Assembly (NCBI RefSeq): GCF_003967515.1
Contig: NZ_BIFQ01000001.1
Coordinates: forward strand, 682,001 to 746,000
DNA from: Dictyobacter aurantiacus
GTDB taxonomy: Bacteria; Chloroflexota; Ktedonobacteria; Ktedonobacterales; Ktedonobacteraceae
DNA length: 64,000 nt
Direction of reading: 5' to 3'
Shown here piece by piece: positions 1-8,510 of the stretch. The notes beneath the pieces were generated by a model, which saw nothing but the letters and a program-made list of their open reading frames with translations, was not told the DNA's origin and ran no database searches. The position numbers and the translations under genes were made by a program. Positions within the stretch are counted from its first letter, which is position 1, and every line of letters starts with the position of its first letter.

Positions 1-265
1 GCTCATTGCCACCGATATCACCCGAGACCAGTATGGTGTCTTCATGAGGAGCGTACACCGCGCCGGACACGCGCTCACCACGGAATGTCAACTGCTCTGG
101 CCAGGATGGGATCGCGGCCTGCATATTCAAGTCGACGCTCCAGACCTCCGCCACACCGGTAATATTGGTCAAGAAACTTAGCTTCTGGCCATCCGGAGAA
201 AAATGTGGTCCGAAAGCGGTACGCACATTGAGATAACGCTCAAAACTATACGTCTCTTTTGCCAT
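1..265 (-). CDS. S9 family (prolyl oligopeptidase-type) peptidase, N-terminal part only
   Basis: Partial gene running off the left edge; only the first 88 codons are present. The product begins MAKETYSFERYLNV and continues with FSPDGQKLSFLTN and a W-S-V-D strand end, the pattern of a beta-propeller blade at the N-terminus of S9 peptidases that hydrolyse short peptides. The catalytic alpha/beta-hydrolase domain would lie outside the window, so activity cannot be judged. The ATG at 265 follows a GGAG-type ribosome site. It starts 32 nt after the end of tex and on the same strand, so the two are probably co-transcribed. A TolB-like propeller protein is the alternative. Confidence 0.7.
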   Translation of the reverse strand, partial: MAKETYSFERYLNVRTAFGPHFSPDGQKLSFLTNITGVAEVWSVDLNMQAAIPSWPEQLTFRGERVSGAVYAPHEDTILVSGDIGGNE

Positions 266-297
266 GCCCGATTTCTCCAATTCCTTTTGCATTTGTA

Positions 298-2628
298 TTA
301 TGCGTTGATGCTACGCATACTCAACTGTATCCGGCTGCGCTTGATGTCGATATCCAGCACGCGCACCTGTACCACCTGCCCAACCGAGACCACGCTGAGA
401 GGATCACGTACGAAGCGGTCAGCCATCTCAGAGACGTGAACCAGTCCATCATGCTTGACGCCGATATCGATAAAGGCGCCAAAATCAACCACATTGCGCA
501 CCGTTCCCTGCAAGATCATACCTGGCTGCAGATCCTCCATCTTCAACACATCGTGTCGCAGGATAGGCGCGGGTAGCTCATCGCGGGGATCAAGTCCGGG
601 CTTCTCCAGGTTTTCCAGGATATCGTTGAGCGTCGGCAAACCTACGCCGATCTTTTCCGCCAGGTCCCGCCAGGCTGCAGCCTCACCGGACGCACCAGCG
701 TTGTCCCGATTGCGATTTGAGCGGCCCAGGCTATGCTGCAGCTTGATGAATTGCCGGAACTGCGCGATGCGCTCGGCCGGTCTGGCGTTCTTCTGCTCCC
801 CTTCGGGCAGCATCTTCAGCAGCGCGCGCGCCGCCTCGTAACTTTCGGGATGGATGAATGTATTATCCAGCGGCTCACTGCCATTGGCGATCTTCAGGAA
901 GCCCGCCGCCTGCACAAAGGTAGCCTGGCCCAGACCCGCCACCTTCAGCAGTTCCTTGCGCGTCTTAAATGGACCGTTGGCCTCGCGGTACTTCACAATC
1001 GCGTTAGCGACGCGTGTATTGATGCCAGAGACATGCTTCAACAGGGCAGCCGAGGCCGAATTGACCTCGACACCGGCGAAGTTGACGCACGAAGCCACCA
1101 CCCGCTCCAGTGCCGCCGCCAGTTCCTTTTGATCCACATCATGCTGGTAGAGCCCAACCCCAACGGCCTTGGGATCGATCTTCACCAGCTCGGCCAGGGG
1201 ATCCTGCAGGCGGCGCGCGATTGAAATGGTACCGCGTTGGGTCGCGTCCAGGGTAGGAAACTCTTCACGCGCGGCCTCCGATGCTGAGTAGACTGAGGCG
1301 CCCGCCTCGTTGACGATCATATATCCGATTGTTTCCGCGTCCGGATTGTGTTCGGCCAGTTCCCGTAAAAGATCGGCCACAAGTTGTTCGGTCTCACGTG
1401 AAGCCGTACCGTTGCCGATGGCGACCACGGTAATCTGATAGTCGGTCAACATCTGCCGTAACAGCTTGCGCGCCTTATCCGCCTGGTGCAGATACATGGT
1501 ATCGGAGGTAATATATTTGCCTGTCTCATCCACGATGGTAAGCTTACAGCCCGTACGGTAACCCGGATCAATGCCCAGCACCTTTTTGCCGCGCAAGGGA
1601 GGCTGGAGCAACAGGTTACGCAGGTTGGTGGCAAAGACATTAATGGCATGCTCTTCAGCTTTGCGCGTCAGTTCCACGCGCACCTCGCGCTCCATCGAGG
1701 GTGAAAGCAAACGTTTATAGCCATCCTCCATGGCCTCACTCAATAGTGGAGCAAATGGTGAAGTGGCCTTGATCGGATAATGGGTCGTAATGTCCCGCTG
1801 GGCCTGCTCATAGGGGAGTGAGATATTGACGCGCAGCACATCTTCGCGCTCACCACGATTGAGCGCCAGAACGCGATGGGGTACCAGCTTCGTCACATTC
1901 TCATTAAATTCATAGTAGAGCCGGTAGACACCGTTTGGATCTTTCTCCGCGACCTTCTCGGGATCGGTCACGCGCGCGCCCACGGCGGAGTCCCTGAAAA
2001 AGGTGGTGCGTACCGAGCCGCGCACATTGGCATCTTCAGCGATCATTTCCGCCACGATATCGCTGGCCCCGGCATACGCTTCCAGACTGGTATCAACCCC
2101 TTTCTCGGCGTCCAGAAATGGCTGCGCGTGTTCTTCCAACACCGCCTGGGCATCTCCCATTATCTCCGGCTGACGTAAAATGATTTCGGCCAGCGGAGCC
2201 AGCCCTTTTTCACGCGCGACGCTAGCGCGCGTCTTACGCTTCGGTCGATACGGAAGATAGAGATCCTCAACCTCCTGCAAGGTCTTTGCCGCCTCAATCT
2301 GCGCGGCCAGTCCGGGCGTCAGCTTGCCCTGCCCCTCAATCAGCCGATGCACGTCCTGCTTACGCTCAAACAGCGCCCGCAACGCCGCCGCCCGGTCGGC
2401 GATCATCTGAATCTGCACCTCATCCAGACTACCCGTTACCTCTTTACGGTACCGCGCAATAAATGGCGTCGTATTGCCTTCATCGATAAGCGCAATCGTG
2501 CGCGCGATCTGTCCCGTGCCAAGATTAAGCTCGGCAGCAAGGGTGCGGGCAATATCGTCAACCGACAACACAGCAATCGTCTCTGCCGCAGCCCTCGCTG
2601 CATGGTCAAGTGGTTCTTGAGTCGTCAA
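298..2628 (-). CDS. tex: Tex family RNA-binding transcription accessory protein
   Basis: A 776-residue protein of normal Tex length. It binds nucleic acid and acts in transcription or transcript turnover in the cytosol. An N-terminal helical region is followed by a YqgF/RNase H-like domain starting near residue 350 (LGIDPGYRTG), paired helix-hairpin-helix motifs near 530-600 (GINTRVANAIVKYR) and a C-terminal S1 domain at about 702-770 (GTVRNVVDFGAFIDIG). The start is a TTG preceded by GGAAGGTAGG about 10 nt upstream; no in-frame ATG lies near. Upstream is a 28-bp perfect hairpin that separates it from the kinase gene, and downstream lies an S9 peptidase 32 nt away. Confidence 0.95.
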   Translation of the reverse strand: MTTQEPLDHAARAAAETIAVLSVDDIARTLAAELNLGTGQIARTIALIDEGNTTPFIARYRKEVTGSLDEVQIQMIADRAAALRALFERKQDVHRLIEGQGKLTPGLAAQIEAAKTLQEVEDLYLPYRPKRKTRASVAREKGLAPLAEIILRQPEIMGDAQAVLEEHAQPFLDAEKGVDTSLEAYAGASDIVAEMIAEDANVRGSVRTTFFRDSAVGARVTDPEKVAEKDPNGVYRLYYEFNENVTKLVPHRVLALNRGEREDVLRVNISLPYEQAQRDITTHYPIKATSPFAPLLSEAMEDGYKRLLSPSMEREVRVELTRKAEEHAINVFATNLRNLLLQPPLRGKKVLGIDPGYRTGCKLTIVDETGKYITSDTMYLHQADKARKLLRQMLTDYQITVVAIGNGTASRETEQLVADLLRELAEHNPDAETIGYMIVNEAGASVYSASEAAREEFPTLDATQRGTISIARRLQDPLAELVKIDPKAVGVGLYQHDVDQKELAAALERVVASCVNFAGVEVNSASAALLKHVSGINTRVANAIVKYREANGPFKTRKELLKVAGLGQATFVQAAGFLKIANGSEPLDNTFIHPESYEAARALLKMLPEGEQKNARPAERIAQFRQFIKLQHSLGRSNRNRDNAGASGEAAAWRDLAEKIGVGLPTLNDILENLEKPGLDPRDELPAPILRHDVLKMEDLQPGMILQGTVRNVVDFGAFIDIGVKHDGLVHVSEMADRFVRDPLSVVSVGQVVQVRVLDIDIKRSRIQLSMRSINA

Positions 2629-2797
2629 TTATCTAAGCCTACCTTCCCTGAACAATTAGAGAGGTTCTTTTTTTCATTGAAATAGAAGTAAACGTTTCCT
2701 CCCATCGTCGGGAGAACGTCCACCCAGTATAACACTTCATTCAGGCTGTTTCTATACGTCATGATGACTATACGATCGTCGGCCAGGCCCGTCTCCT

Positions 2798-2861
2798 TTT
2801 ATTTCAATGGAGGTGCAGCAGGGGCACGGATGCGCCCCTGCTGCACCTCCATTGAAATAAA
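2798..2861. terminator. 28-bp perfect hairpin between kinase and tex
   Basis: Arms at 2798-2825 and 2834-2861 are perfectly complementary and enclose the 8-nt loop ACGGATGC. The stem begins TTTATTTC and ends GAAATAAA, so either strand gives a hairpin with a T-rich edge. It lies just past the 3' end of the kinase gene (minus strand) and before tex, consistent with a terminator. Its tip (GCACGGATGCGC) resembles the tips of three other hairpins in this window. Confidence 0.75.
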
Positions 2862-2912
2862 GAATGGGGATGCCTGCATTCCCCACGCTCGGGGGCATGC
2901 AATCTAAACATT

Positions 2913-4649
2913 TTAGATACGTTGCGCTTCCTGACGATGGGCGCGGCCCCATAGACCACCCAACCAACCAAGGATCCAGGCAATGAGCAGGCCCAGCAAC
3001 ATAAGAAACAAAAAATTGACGAAGGGCGTTTGTTTGGTCAGGAAAGCGGGGATTACGGGCCAGTGTGGCTGCACAAAACTCCAGGCCTGCGTGAATAAAG
3101 CGCGCGAATCGCCCTGAGGATTATAGGTCATTAAGGTTTGATAGCGTTGGGTGGCACCAATCAACAGACCCAGCAGCATACCGACCCAGAAAACAACGGT
3201 GCCCCAGATACCGGTCCAATAGCCGGCCCAGGCTCCGCGAATCGAGCTACCACCCCGACGCGTGGTTATAAAACCAGCAAAGACATAGAACAGGAAGCCG
3301 AACACCGTCGCCAGATAAAAATCTGCCGCTTCCTTCAATGCCAATACCATCAGGGCCGCCAGGCACCCCTGAATTAATCCCCACAGGCAGCCCTGGCTGG
3401 ACGGATTGGGTAAAGGCCGATTCTGAGCCGCATACGCACGGGCGCGCTTCTTCTGTTCCGCCGGAGATAACGGGGGAGGATAAGGATATCCCGGCGCTGG
3501 TTGTGGGACTCCTCCCTGACCCGGTGGCAAAGCGGGATAACTGATCTGCTGCTGAACTCCATTTCCGTTATAGCCATAAGATTGTTGCGGTTGCATAAAT
3601 GGATATGGTGCTTGATTGTAAGCTGAAGGACCTGCGCCTGGCTGAACCGGTGGCATCACCTGAGACGGTGAGCGGACGGCGATGGTTGGATCATTGTGTG
3701 GTCCCGCGTAGCTGTGCGCGGGAGGAGGAGTTAGAACGGAACCCGCTGGCCCCATCTGGACCGCGATAGTTTGATCATTATAGGCATCAAATGATGGCTC
3801 ACGCAAGATCCGGGCCAGTTCGCCCATGCTCTCAAAGCGCTGGTCCGCGTGGAGCGACAGCGCCTTCAGCAGAACCCACTCCATCTTTGGTGAGATCGAT
3901 GGGTTGAGCAGGCGTGGAGCAATCAACTCATCATGCACACTGCGACTGGTGGCGACGGGAGGGAGACGATTCGTCAGTAAAATATACATCGTCGCTCCCA
4001 GCGAATAGATATCTGACTGCGGTGAAGTCTTGCCGATATATTGCTCAAGCGGGCTGAACCCTTCGCTCACCGCGCGCCCCAATGTCTGTGTGCTCGCGTT
4101 AGGATCGTAAAGCTTGGTCAGGCCAAAATCAAGCAGGACGGCGGTATTGTTTGGCGTCAGCACGATGTTGCCCGGCTTGATGTCGCGGTGCATCACTGGT
4201 GGGCGACGATTATGGAGCTCTTGTAGCGCATCCATCAGCGGGAGTAGCCAGTTTAAAACCTCCTGCTCGCTACAGGGACCACTGGACAACTGACCTGGCA
4301 CCTGCTCGCCCACCCTGCCACCAGGAACCCGCGAACGCAACACCTGCAGCAGGTTCTGCCCCTCAATCATCTGCATAATCAGATAAAAACGCCCATTGGC
4401 TTCAAGGGCGTCATATACCTCCGGCAGATGGGGGCTTCTCACGGTAAATAGTACGCTCGCCTCCATCAACGCCTGGCGGCGGGCGGCGGGCGTGACATCG
4501 TACGTCTCTTTGATCGCGCACGGACGATTCTTTTCGCTCGTATCAACCCCGCTATAGACCGCGCCAAAGCCACCCTGATTAATCAGATTGCCAACAATAT
4601 AGTGGCCCCCGATAAGCGTTCCTGGTGTTAATGCGACTGGTAAGCTCAT
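2913..4649 (-). CDS. Membrane-anchored Ser/Thr protein kinase with Pro-rich linker
   Basis: About 578 residues. The N-terminal Hanks-type kinase domain (about 16-285) has the Gly loop LINQGGFGAVYSG, the ATP lysine in AIKE, the catalytic loop MHRDIKPGN near 152 and DFG near 172. A Pro/Gln-rich linker (about 300-415) follows, then about four hydrophobic segments, so the kinase domain should face the cytosol with the C-terminus in the membrane. No PASTA or other outside sensor domain is seen. I chose the ATG at 4649 (MSLPVALTPG) over an in-frame ATG at 4676, because the kinase fold begins soon after; the ribosome site GAGG is near enough for either. It is transcribed alone, ending at the 2798 hairpin. 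Substrate unknown. Confidence 0.9.
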   Translation of the reverse strand: MSLPVALTPGTLIGGHYIVGNLINQGGFGAVYSGVDTSEKNRPCAIKETYDVTPAARRQALMEASVLFTVRSPHLPEVYDALEANGRFYLIMQMIEGQNLLQVLRSRVPGGRVGEQVPGQLSSGPCSEQEVLNWLLPLMDALQELHNRRPPVMHRDIKPGNIVLTPNNTAVLLDFGLTKLYDPNASTQTLGRAVSEGFSPLEQYIGKTSPQSDIYSLGATMYILLTNRLPPVATSRSVHDELIAPRLLNPSISPKMEWVLLKALSLHADQRFESMGELARILREPSFDAYNDQTIAVQMGPAGSVLTPPPAHSYAGPHNDPTIAVRSPSQVMPPVQPGAGPSAYNQAPYPFMQPQQSYGYNGNGVQQQISYPALPPGQGGVPQPAPGYPYPPPLSPAEQKKRARAYAAQNRPLPNPSSQGCLWGLIQGCLAALMVLALKEAADFYLATVFGFLFYVFAGFITTRRGGSSIRGAWAGYWTGIWGTVVFWVGMLLGLLIGATQRYQTLMTYNPQGDSRALFTQAWSFVQPHWPVIPAFLTKQTPFVNFLFLMLLGLLIAWILGWLGGLWGRAHRQEAQRI

Positions 4650-5168
4650 GAGCGAGCATGGACCTCTACTTTCCACGAGACATAAACAGGAATGACAACC
4701 AGTTCAGAAATGCGCAACATATTTACGTTACAAGGCAACAGGCGGTTACAGTAAATATTCTTTTTGTTAAGCATTTGTGTCGGCGACCCCAGCCACTATC
4801 ATAGCACACCATACACTATCAGTGAATAATTTACCCGTTTTCTTACCATACTCCTGTATGGCCGTGCCTTCAGCCATCCGGGCACGCAAAAAAGATCCCT
4901 TTAGATAGGTTTTGATAGGTTCACTGGAATAACGCAGCACTCTTTGCTGTTCTCATGGGTATACTAAAAAAGGCGCAACACTTCACGTGGCCAGGTGTAC
5001 AGACCCTGTTGAGAACAGACAGGCAGCCGACACAATAATAAACAGAGTAAACGTGGGTGGCAATCTTCAAAGAGAGGATGTTGTTGCTTGCAATACCATA
5101 TACGTATGATACAATAAGCCAAGACTGAACTGATCTACGTACATGTTGCAGAAGAAGAGAGCAAGCAC
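4650..5168. other. Intergenic region between divergent kinase and sigma factor genes
   Basis: No credible ORF. It must hold promoters for both flanking genes. A 6-bp inverted repeat CGTGCC/GGCACG lies near 4863-4888, followed by an A run. A promoter for the sigma gene is listed separately. Nothing else is recognised. Confidence 0.5.
5088..5115 (+). promoter_or_regulatory. Candidate promoter of the sigma factor gene
   Basis: TTGCAA at 5088-5093 and TACAAT at 5110-5115 are separated by 16 nt. This would place the transcription start near 5122, about 47 nt before the TTG start codon. It matches the housekeeping consensus at 4/6 and 5/6 positions. Confidence 0.4.
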
Positions 5169-6092
5169 TTGGAACGAAATGTGATGTTTAACGCAGAACG
5201 CGACCGTGATAAGGCGGCTGAACCTGAACGCGAAAATGTAGCGGAAGCTGATATCAGTAACCTGGCACAAAGCGATAGCTTACGCCTCTATCTTCGTGAG
5301 ATTTCACGCATTCCTCTGCTCTCTGCAGCAAGCGAGTCGCGCCTTGCAGAGAGAGCCGAACAGGGCGACAAAGATGCACGAAACCATCTCATCGAAGCGA
5401 ATTTGCGCCTGGTTGTCAGTATTGCCAAAAAATACGTCGGCCAGGGTCTTTCTCTGGAAGACCTCATTGGTGAAGGCAACATCGGTCTCATCAGAGCGGT
5501 GACCAAATTTGATTACCGCAAAGGTTTTCGTTTTTCTACCTATGCGACATGGTGGATTAAACAGGCTATCACGCGTGCTATCCTTGAGGGGACCCGTGTT
5601 GTGCGACTCCCTGTGTATATTATGGAAGAGGTGATGCGCGTCAAACGCACCACGCGCCAGTTATACCAGGAAATGGGACGCGAGCCAACACCTGAGAGTA
5701 TCGGTGAGCGACTCGGCATGACCGCAGAGCGTGTGAGTGAATTACTTATTTGGGCAGAAAAGGTCTTTTCACTCGATGCCCCTCTTTCGGAAGAAGAGGA
5801 AAATACCCTCGGCGATATCATCGAGGATATGCACGAGCGGGGGCCGACCGAAATTACAGATCAGCAGTTACTACGTGAAGAAATTCGCAAGGTCCTGGGA
5901 CAACTTACAGTGCGCGAACGACAGGTCATCGAATTGCGCTTCGGCCTCATCGACGACCATGATCACACGCTGGAAGAAGTGGGCAAAAAGTTAAAAGTTA
6001 CGCGTGAACGTGTACGTCAGATAGAAGAACGGGCGATTCGTAAATTACGACACCCGCAGGCCAGCCGAATTTTGAAAGATTATCTGGACTAA
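5169..6092 (+). CDS. Primary-like (RpoD family) RNA polymerase sigma factor
   Basis: A 307-residue sigma-70 family protein that directs RNA polymerase to promoters. Region 1.2 ([16 protein letters not shown]) is followed by region 2 with [31 protein letters not shown] and [13 protein letters not shown], then region 3, and region 4 with [18 protein letters not shown]. Region 1.1 is absent, as in group 2 sigma factors and many Chloroflexota primary ones. The start is TTG at 5169 after AGAAGAGAG; an in-frame ATG at 5184 is also possible. It is monocistronic: promoter-like elements lie upstream and a clear terminator follows. Whether it is the housekeeping sigma or an alternative one cannot be told from the window. 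Confidence 0.93.
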   Translation: MERNVMFNAERDRDKAAEPERENVAEADISNLAQSDSLRLYLREISRIPLLSAASESRLAERAEQGDKDARNHLIEANLRLVVSIAKKYVGQGLSLEDLIGEGNIGLIRAVTKFDYRKGFRFSTYATWWIKQAITRAILEGTRVVRLPVYIMEEVMRVKRTTRQLYQEMGREPTPESIGERLGMTAERVSELLIWAEKVFSLDAPLSEEEENTLGDIIEDMHERGPTEITDQQLLREEIRKVLGQLTVRERQVIELRFGLIDDHDHTLEEVGKKLKVTRERVRQIEERAIRKLRHPQASRILKDYLD

Positions 6093-6114
6093 ATAGTGCC
6101 GACTACGGCATTGA

Positions 6115-6150
6115 GGGTGCAAGGCATAGCATGGCTTTGCACCCTTTTTT
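6115..6150 (+). terminator. Rho-independent terminator of the sigma factor gene
   Basis: GGGTGCAA at 6115-6122 pairs with TTGCACCC, followed directly by six T residues ending at 6150. It begins 23 nt after the sigma stop codon. Confidence 0.85.
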
Positions 6151-6158
6151 ATCTAGAA

Positions 6159-6231
6159 GCGTGTCAGACTCTCGTCACTCTGGGGGCGCGTGGTCGCCCC
6201 CGCACGCGCGTCCGCTGCGCAGCCGCACTGG
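6159..6231 (-). repeat. Dispersed intergenic repeat, copy 1
   Basis: On the minus strand this segment reads CCAGTGCGG (6231-6223), GCGGACGC (6215-6208), GTGCGGGGG, a GC-rich stretch and TGACGAGAGTC (6177-6167). The same blocks in the same order occur at 33549-33596, and CCAGTGCGG also occurs at 35362-35370. Both full copies adjoin a hairpin region that contains TGTTGGTGC. Confidence 0.55.
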
Positions 6232-6232
6232 T

Positions 6233-6291
6233 TTTATATGTTGGTGCATGGGGTGCGCATCTGCCCACCCCCCCATGCACCAACATATAAA
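6233..6291. repeat. 21-bp perfect hairpin with apical motif
   Basis: Arms 6233-6253 and 6271-6291 are exactly complementary and start TTTATATG. On the minus strand the tip reads GGGCAGATGCGC, 10/12 identical to the tip of the 36-bp hairpin at 18455. It is downstream of the sigma terminator, so it is not needed to stop that gene. Confidence 0.65.
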
Positions 6292-6829
6292 GAGGTGGTG
6301 GGCTCACCGAAATCAAAAGCTCATGAGGAAAGAAGGCGTACACAACGCAAGTCAGGCACGTTCTAAACAATGTGTCTTACGCTTGTACAAAAGGGACCTT
6401 CTTCAGCTACACTCTTTCGGTGGGGACAGAAAATCTGGACGTATAATGTATTGGAATATAAAATAACGTAAGATAGATATAAATTTAGTAGCCCCTTCAC
6501 GTTTAAATAATGATATATAATCGTAGGTATATATAGTCGCTCTGCTGGCACAATGCAGCAGGTGGCCTGATCCTACAACTGGTTGGCATAAGTAATGCGT
6601 GCAGAAAACCAGGGCGCGCATTTTACCATTTTAAAAGGAGAGAAACTCACGGCTACACATTTCATGGGCAAGGTACTTTTGGTCGCGGCTACTCTAGAAG
6701 CAGGCATCATCCGTCTAGTTCACTAGCAGTAGTTGTACTATGGGGGAACCAGAGAGTCTTTGCGATAGCCGTAGAGCCGTTATCCATCACTACAGATGGA
6801 CAATTCTTCATACCAGAAAGGAGAGCGAC
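6292..6829 (+). other. Long AT-rich region upstream of the second kinase
   Basis: No credible ORF in about 540 nt. The section 6440-6540 is very AT-rich and has a TATAAT at 6516-6521, without a good -35 element. If transcription starts there, the kinase mRNA has a leader of about 300 nt. From 6640 on the sequence is GC-balanced and could fold, but I recognise no known riboswitch. Confidence 0.35.
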
Positions 6830-6880
6830 ATGCGGCGTGCTGTTTACCGTATAGCGCGCATTTGTCGCAGCCTACTATGA
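6830..6880 (+). CDS. Candidate 16-residue leader peptide overlapping the kinase start
   Basis: The ATG at 6830 follows AAAGGAG with a 6-7 nt gap, the strongest ribosome site in this region. The frame encodes MRRAVYRIARICRSLL and stops at TGA 6878-6880, which overlaps the kinase ATG at 6877 as ATGA. The peptide is Arg-rich. The kinase ATG itself has no Shine-Dalgarno sequence, so ribosomes would reach it by coupling. It could instead be chance if the kinase really starts at the in-frame ATG 6796. Confidence 0.45.
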   Translation: MRRAVYRIARICRSLL

Positions 6881-8307
6881 ATGAACTGGCAGGGCACATT
6901 CTTGGCGGATATTACCTGGAAGAGGAAGTTGGTCGGGGAGCAATGGGGGTTGTTTACCGAGCGAAACAGTTGGCTTTGGGACGTGAAGTCGCCATTAAAG
7001 TGCTCCCACAGGGTCTGGCCCGTGATGCATCCTATGTGGCACGCTTTACCCGTGAGGCCCAGATTATCGCGGGCCTCAATCACCCCAATATTGTACAGAT
7101 TTATGATGCGGGGCAGCAGCAAAAATTGCTCTATTTTGCCATGGAATTTGTACAGGGCCCAACATTGGCCAGTCTCCTGAACCTAGATGGCGCGATCGCT
7201 CCTTATTTTGCCGTAGAATATGCAGCCCAGATTGCCGATGCGCTGGATGCCGCCTATCGTGAACGCAACGTTATCCATCGCGATATTAAACCTGAAAATC
7301 TTATGCTCAATCGCTGGGGCAAAATTAAAGTAATGGATTTTGGGCTGGCGCGCGCTCCTGGTCTGCAGGTCATTACGGTGGCACGTACACTGGTTGGTAG
7401 CATTTATTATTCTTCGCCAGAACAGATCTGGGGCTACACCCTGGATAATCGGAGCGATATCTATGCCCTGGGAGTCGTACTTTACGAGATGGTGTGCGGA
7501 CGCCGTCCATTCACCGGCAGGTCAATGCCTGAAGTCACCCAGGCCATCATTCAGGGTCAACTACGGCCACCCCGCATGCATAATGCCGCGCTACCCGAGG
7601 CGTTGGAGCAAATTATCCTCAAAGCCCTGGAACGCGACCGCCATTATCGTTATCGCGAGGCGGGTTTGATGGCGCACGAGCTCCGTGAGCTTCACCTGCC
7701 ACCTCCCAGCAATGATCCCCGTGCGTCGCAATCGCCCTATGGTCAGCCGCAGCAGAAAAAAATGGCTCAACCACCAAGAAGGCCGCAGGCAGCATTTCCA
7801 AGCTATCGGGCCACCATAGAGCAGCAACATACCCATCGGACACCAGCGGTACGCCCACAATCGACCCAGGGCTTCGCGCCTATTTCTGTACCTCCACAAC
7901 AGCGGGCAGCCCAGGCAACCCAGGGCTTCGCGCCCCTCTCCCATGGCAATACGCAGCCCATGTTCAGGCAGTCCTCACAAGGTCTGGATAGGCTATCCCC
8001 TCCATCGCAACAGCCTGTGGGCCCATCACAATCCACACAGGGCTTCACGCGTATGCCTGCGCCTGATCAACAACAGTACAATACCTCCCCAGCTCAATCT
8101 ACGCAGAATTTTTCACGCCTGCCTGCCGAACAGTCACAGCCAGCACAGGGGGTACCAACCACACCCATCCTGCCAGTAGACGGAGATGGAGAACAAAGAG
8201 TGAAAAATCAGGACGGGAGCGCAAATTCCTCGCAGAGGGAAAAAGAGGAACCAGGTCTCAGCTTCTGGGATCAACTGCATAAGTTGTTCAAAACTCCTGA
8301 GCGCTAA
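6877..8307 (+). CDS. Soluble Ser/Thr protein kinase with repeated QSTQGF tail
   Basis: About 476 residues. Kinase domain at about 10-275: Gly loop VGRGAMGVVYRA, ATP lysine in AIKVL, catalytic loop IHRDIKPEN near 133, DFG near 152, SPEQ in place of APE. The remaining 200 residues are Pro/Gln/Ser-rich and predicted disordered, with five copies of a Q-[SA]-[ST]-Q-[GN]-[FL] motif at residues 328, 346, 365, 385 and 407. No membrane segment is seen, so it should be cytosolic. The start at 6877 (MNELAG) is chosen because the fold begins there and it overlaps an upstream mini-ORF; an in-frame ATG at 6796 would add 27 residues. Repeats like these may be autophosphorylation or docking sites; that is inference. 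Confidence 0.88.
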   Translation: MNELAGHILGGYYLEEEVGRGAMGVVYRAKQLALGREVAIKVLPQGLARDASYVARFTREAQIIAGLNHPNIVQIYDAGQQQKLLYFAMEFVQGPTLASLLNLDGAIAPYFAVEYAAQIADALDAAYRERNVIHRDIKPENLMLNRWGKIKVMDFGLARAPGLQVITVARTLVGSIYYSSPEQIWGYTLDNRSDIYALGVVLYEMVCGRRPFTGRSMPEVTQAIIQGQLRPPRMHNAALPEALEQIILKALERDRHYRYREAGLMAHELRELHLPPPSNDPRASQSPYGQPQQKKMAQPPRRPQAAFPSYRATIEQQHTHRTPAVRPQSTQGFAPISVPPQQRAAQATQGFAPLSHGNTQPMFRQSSQGLDRLSPPSQQPVGPSQSTQGFTRMPAPDQQQYNTSPAQSTQNFSRLPAEQSQPAQGVPTTPILPVDGDGEQRVKNQDGSANSSQREKEEPGLSFWDQLHKLFKTPER

Positions 8308-8510
8308 TAGCTTACAGGAAATAAAGCAATTCAGAAAGGGCGGGCGCACGTCAATAAAAACGACAACAATTTGGCAACCCGGTTACACTAATAAAGGCAC
8401 CGTTCACAATGCTTATTGACGGTGCTACATGTGCTGATCTCTTGTATTTAAATAATGGCCACCGCACGAACAACCAGCAGTCTATGCAAAAGAAAGCGTA
8501 TTTGTAGTCT

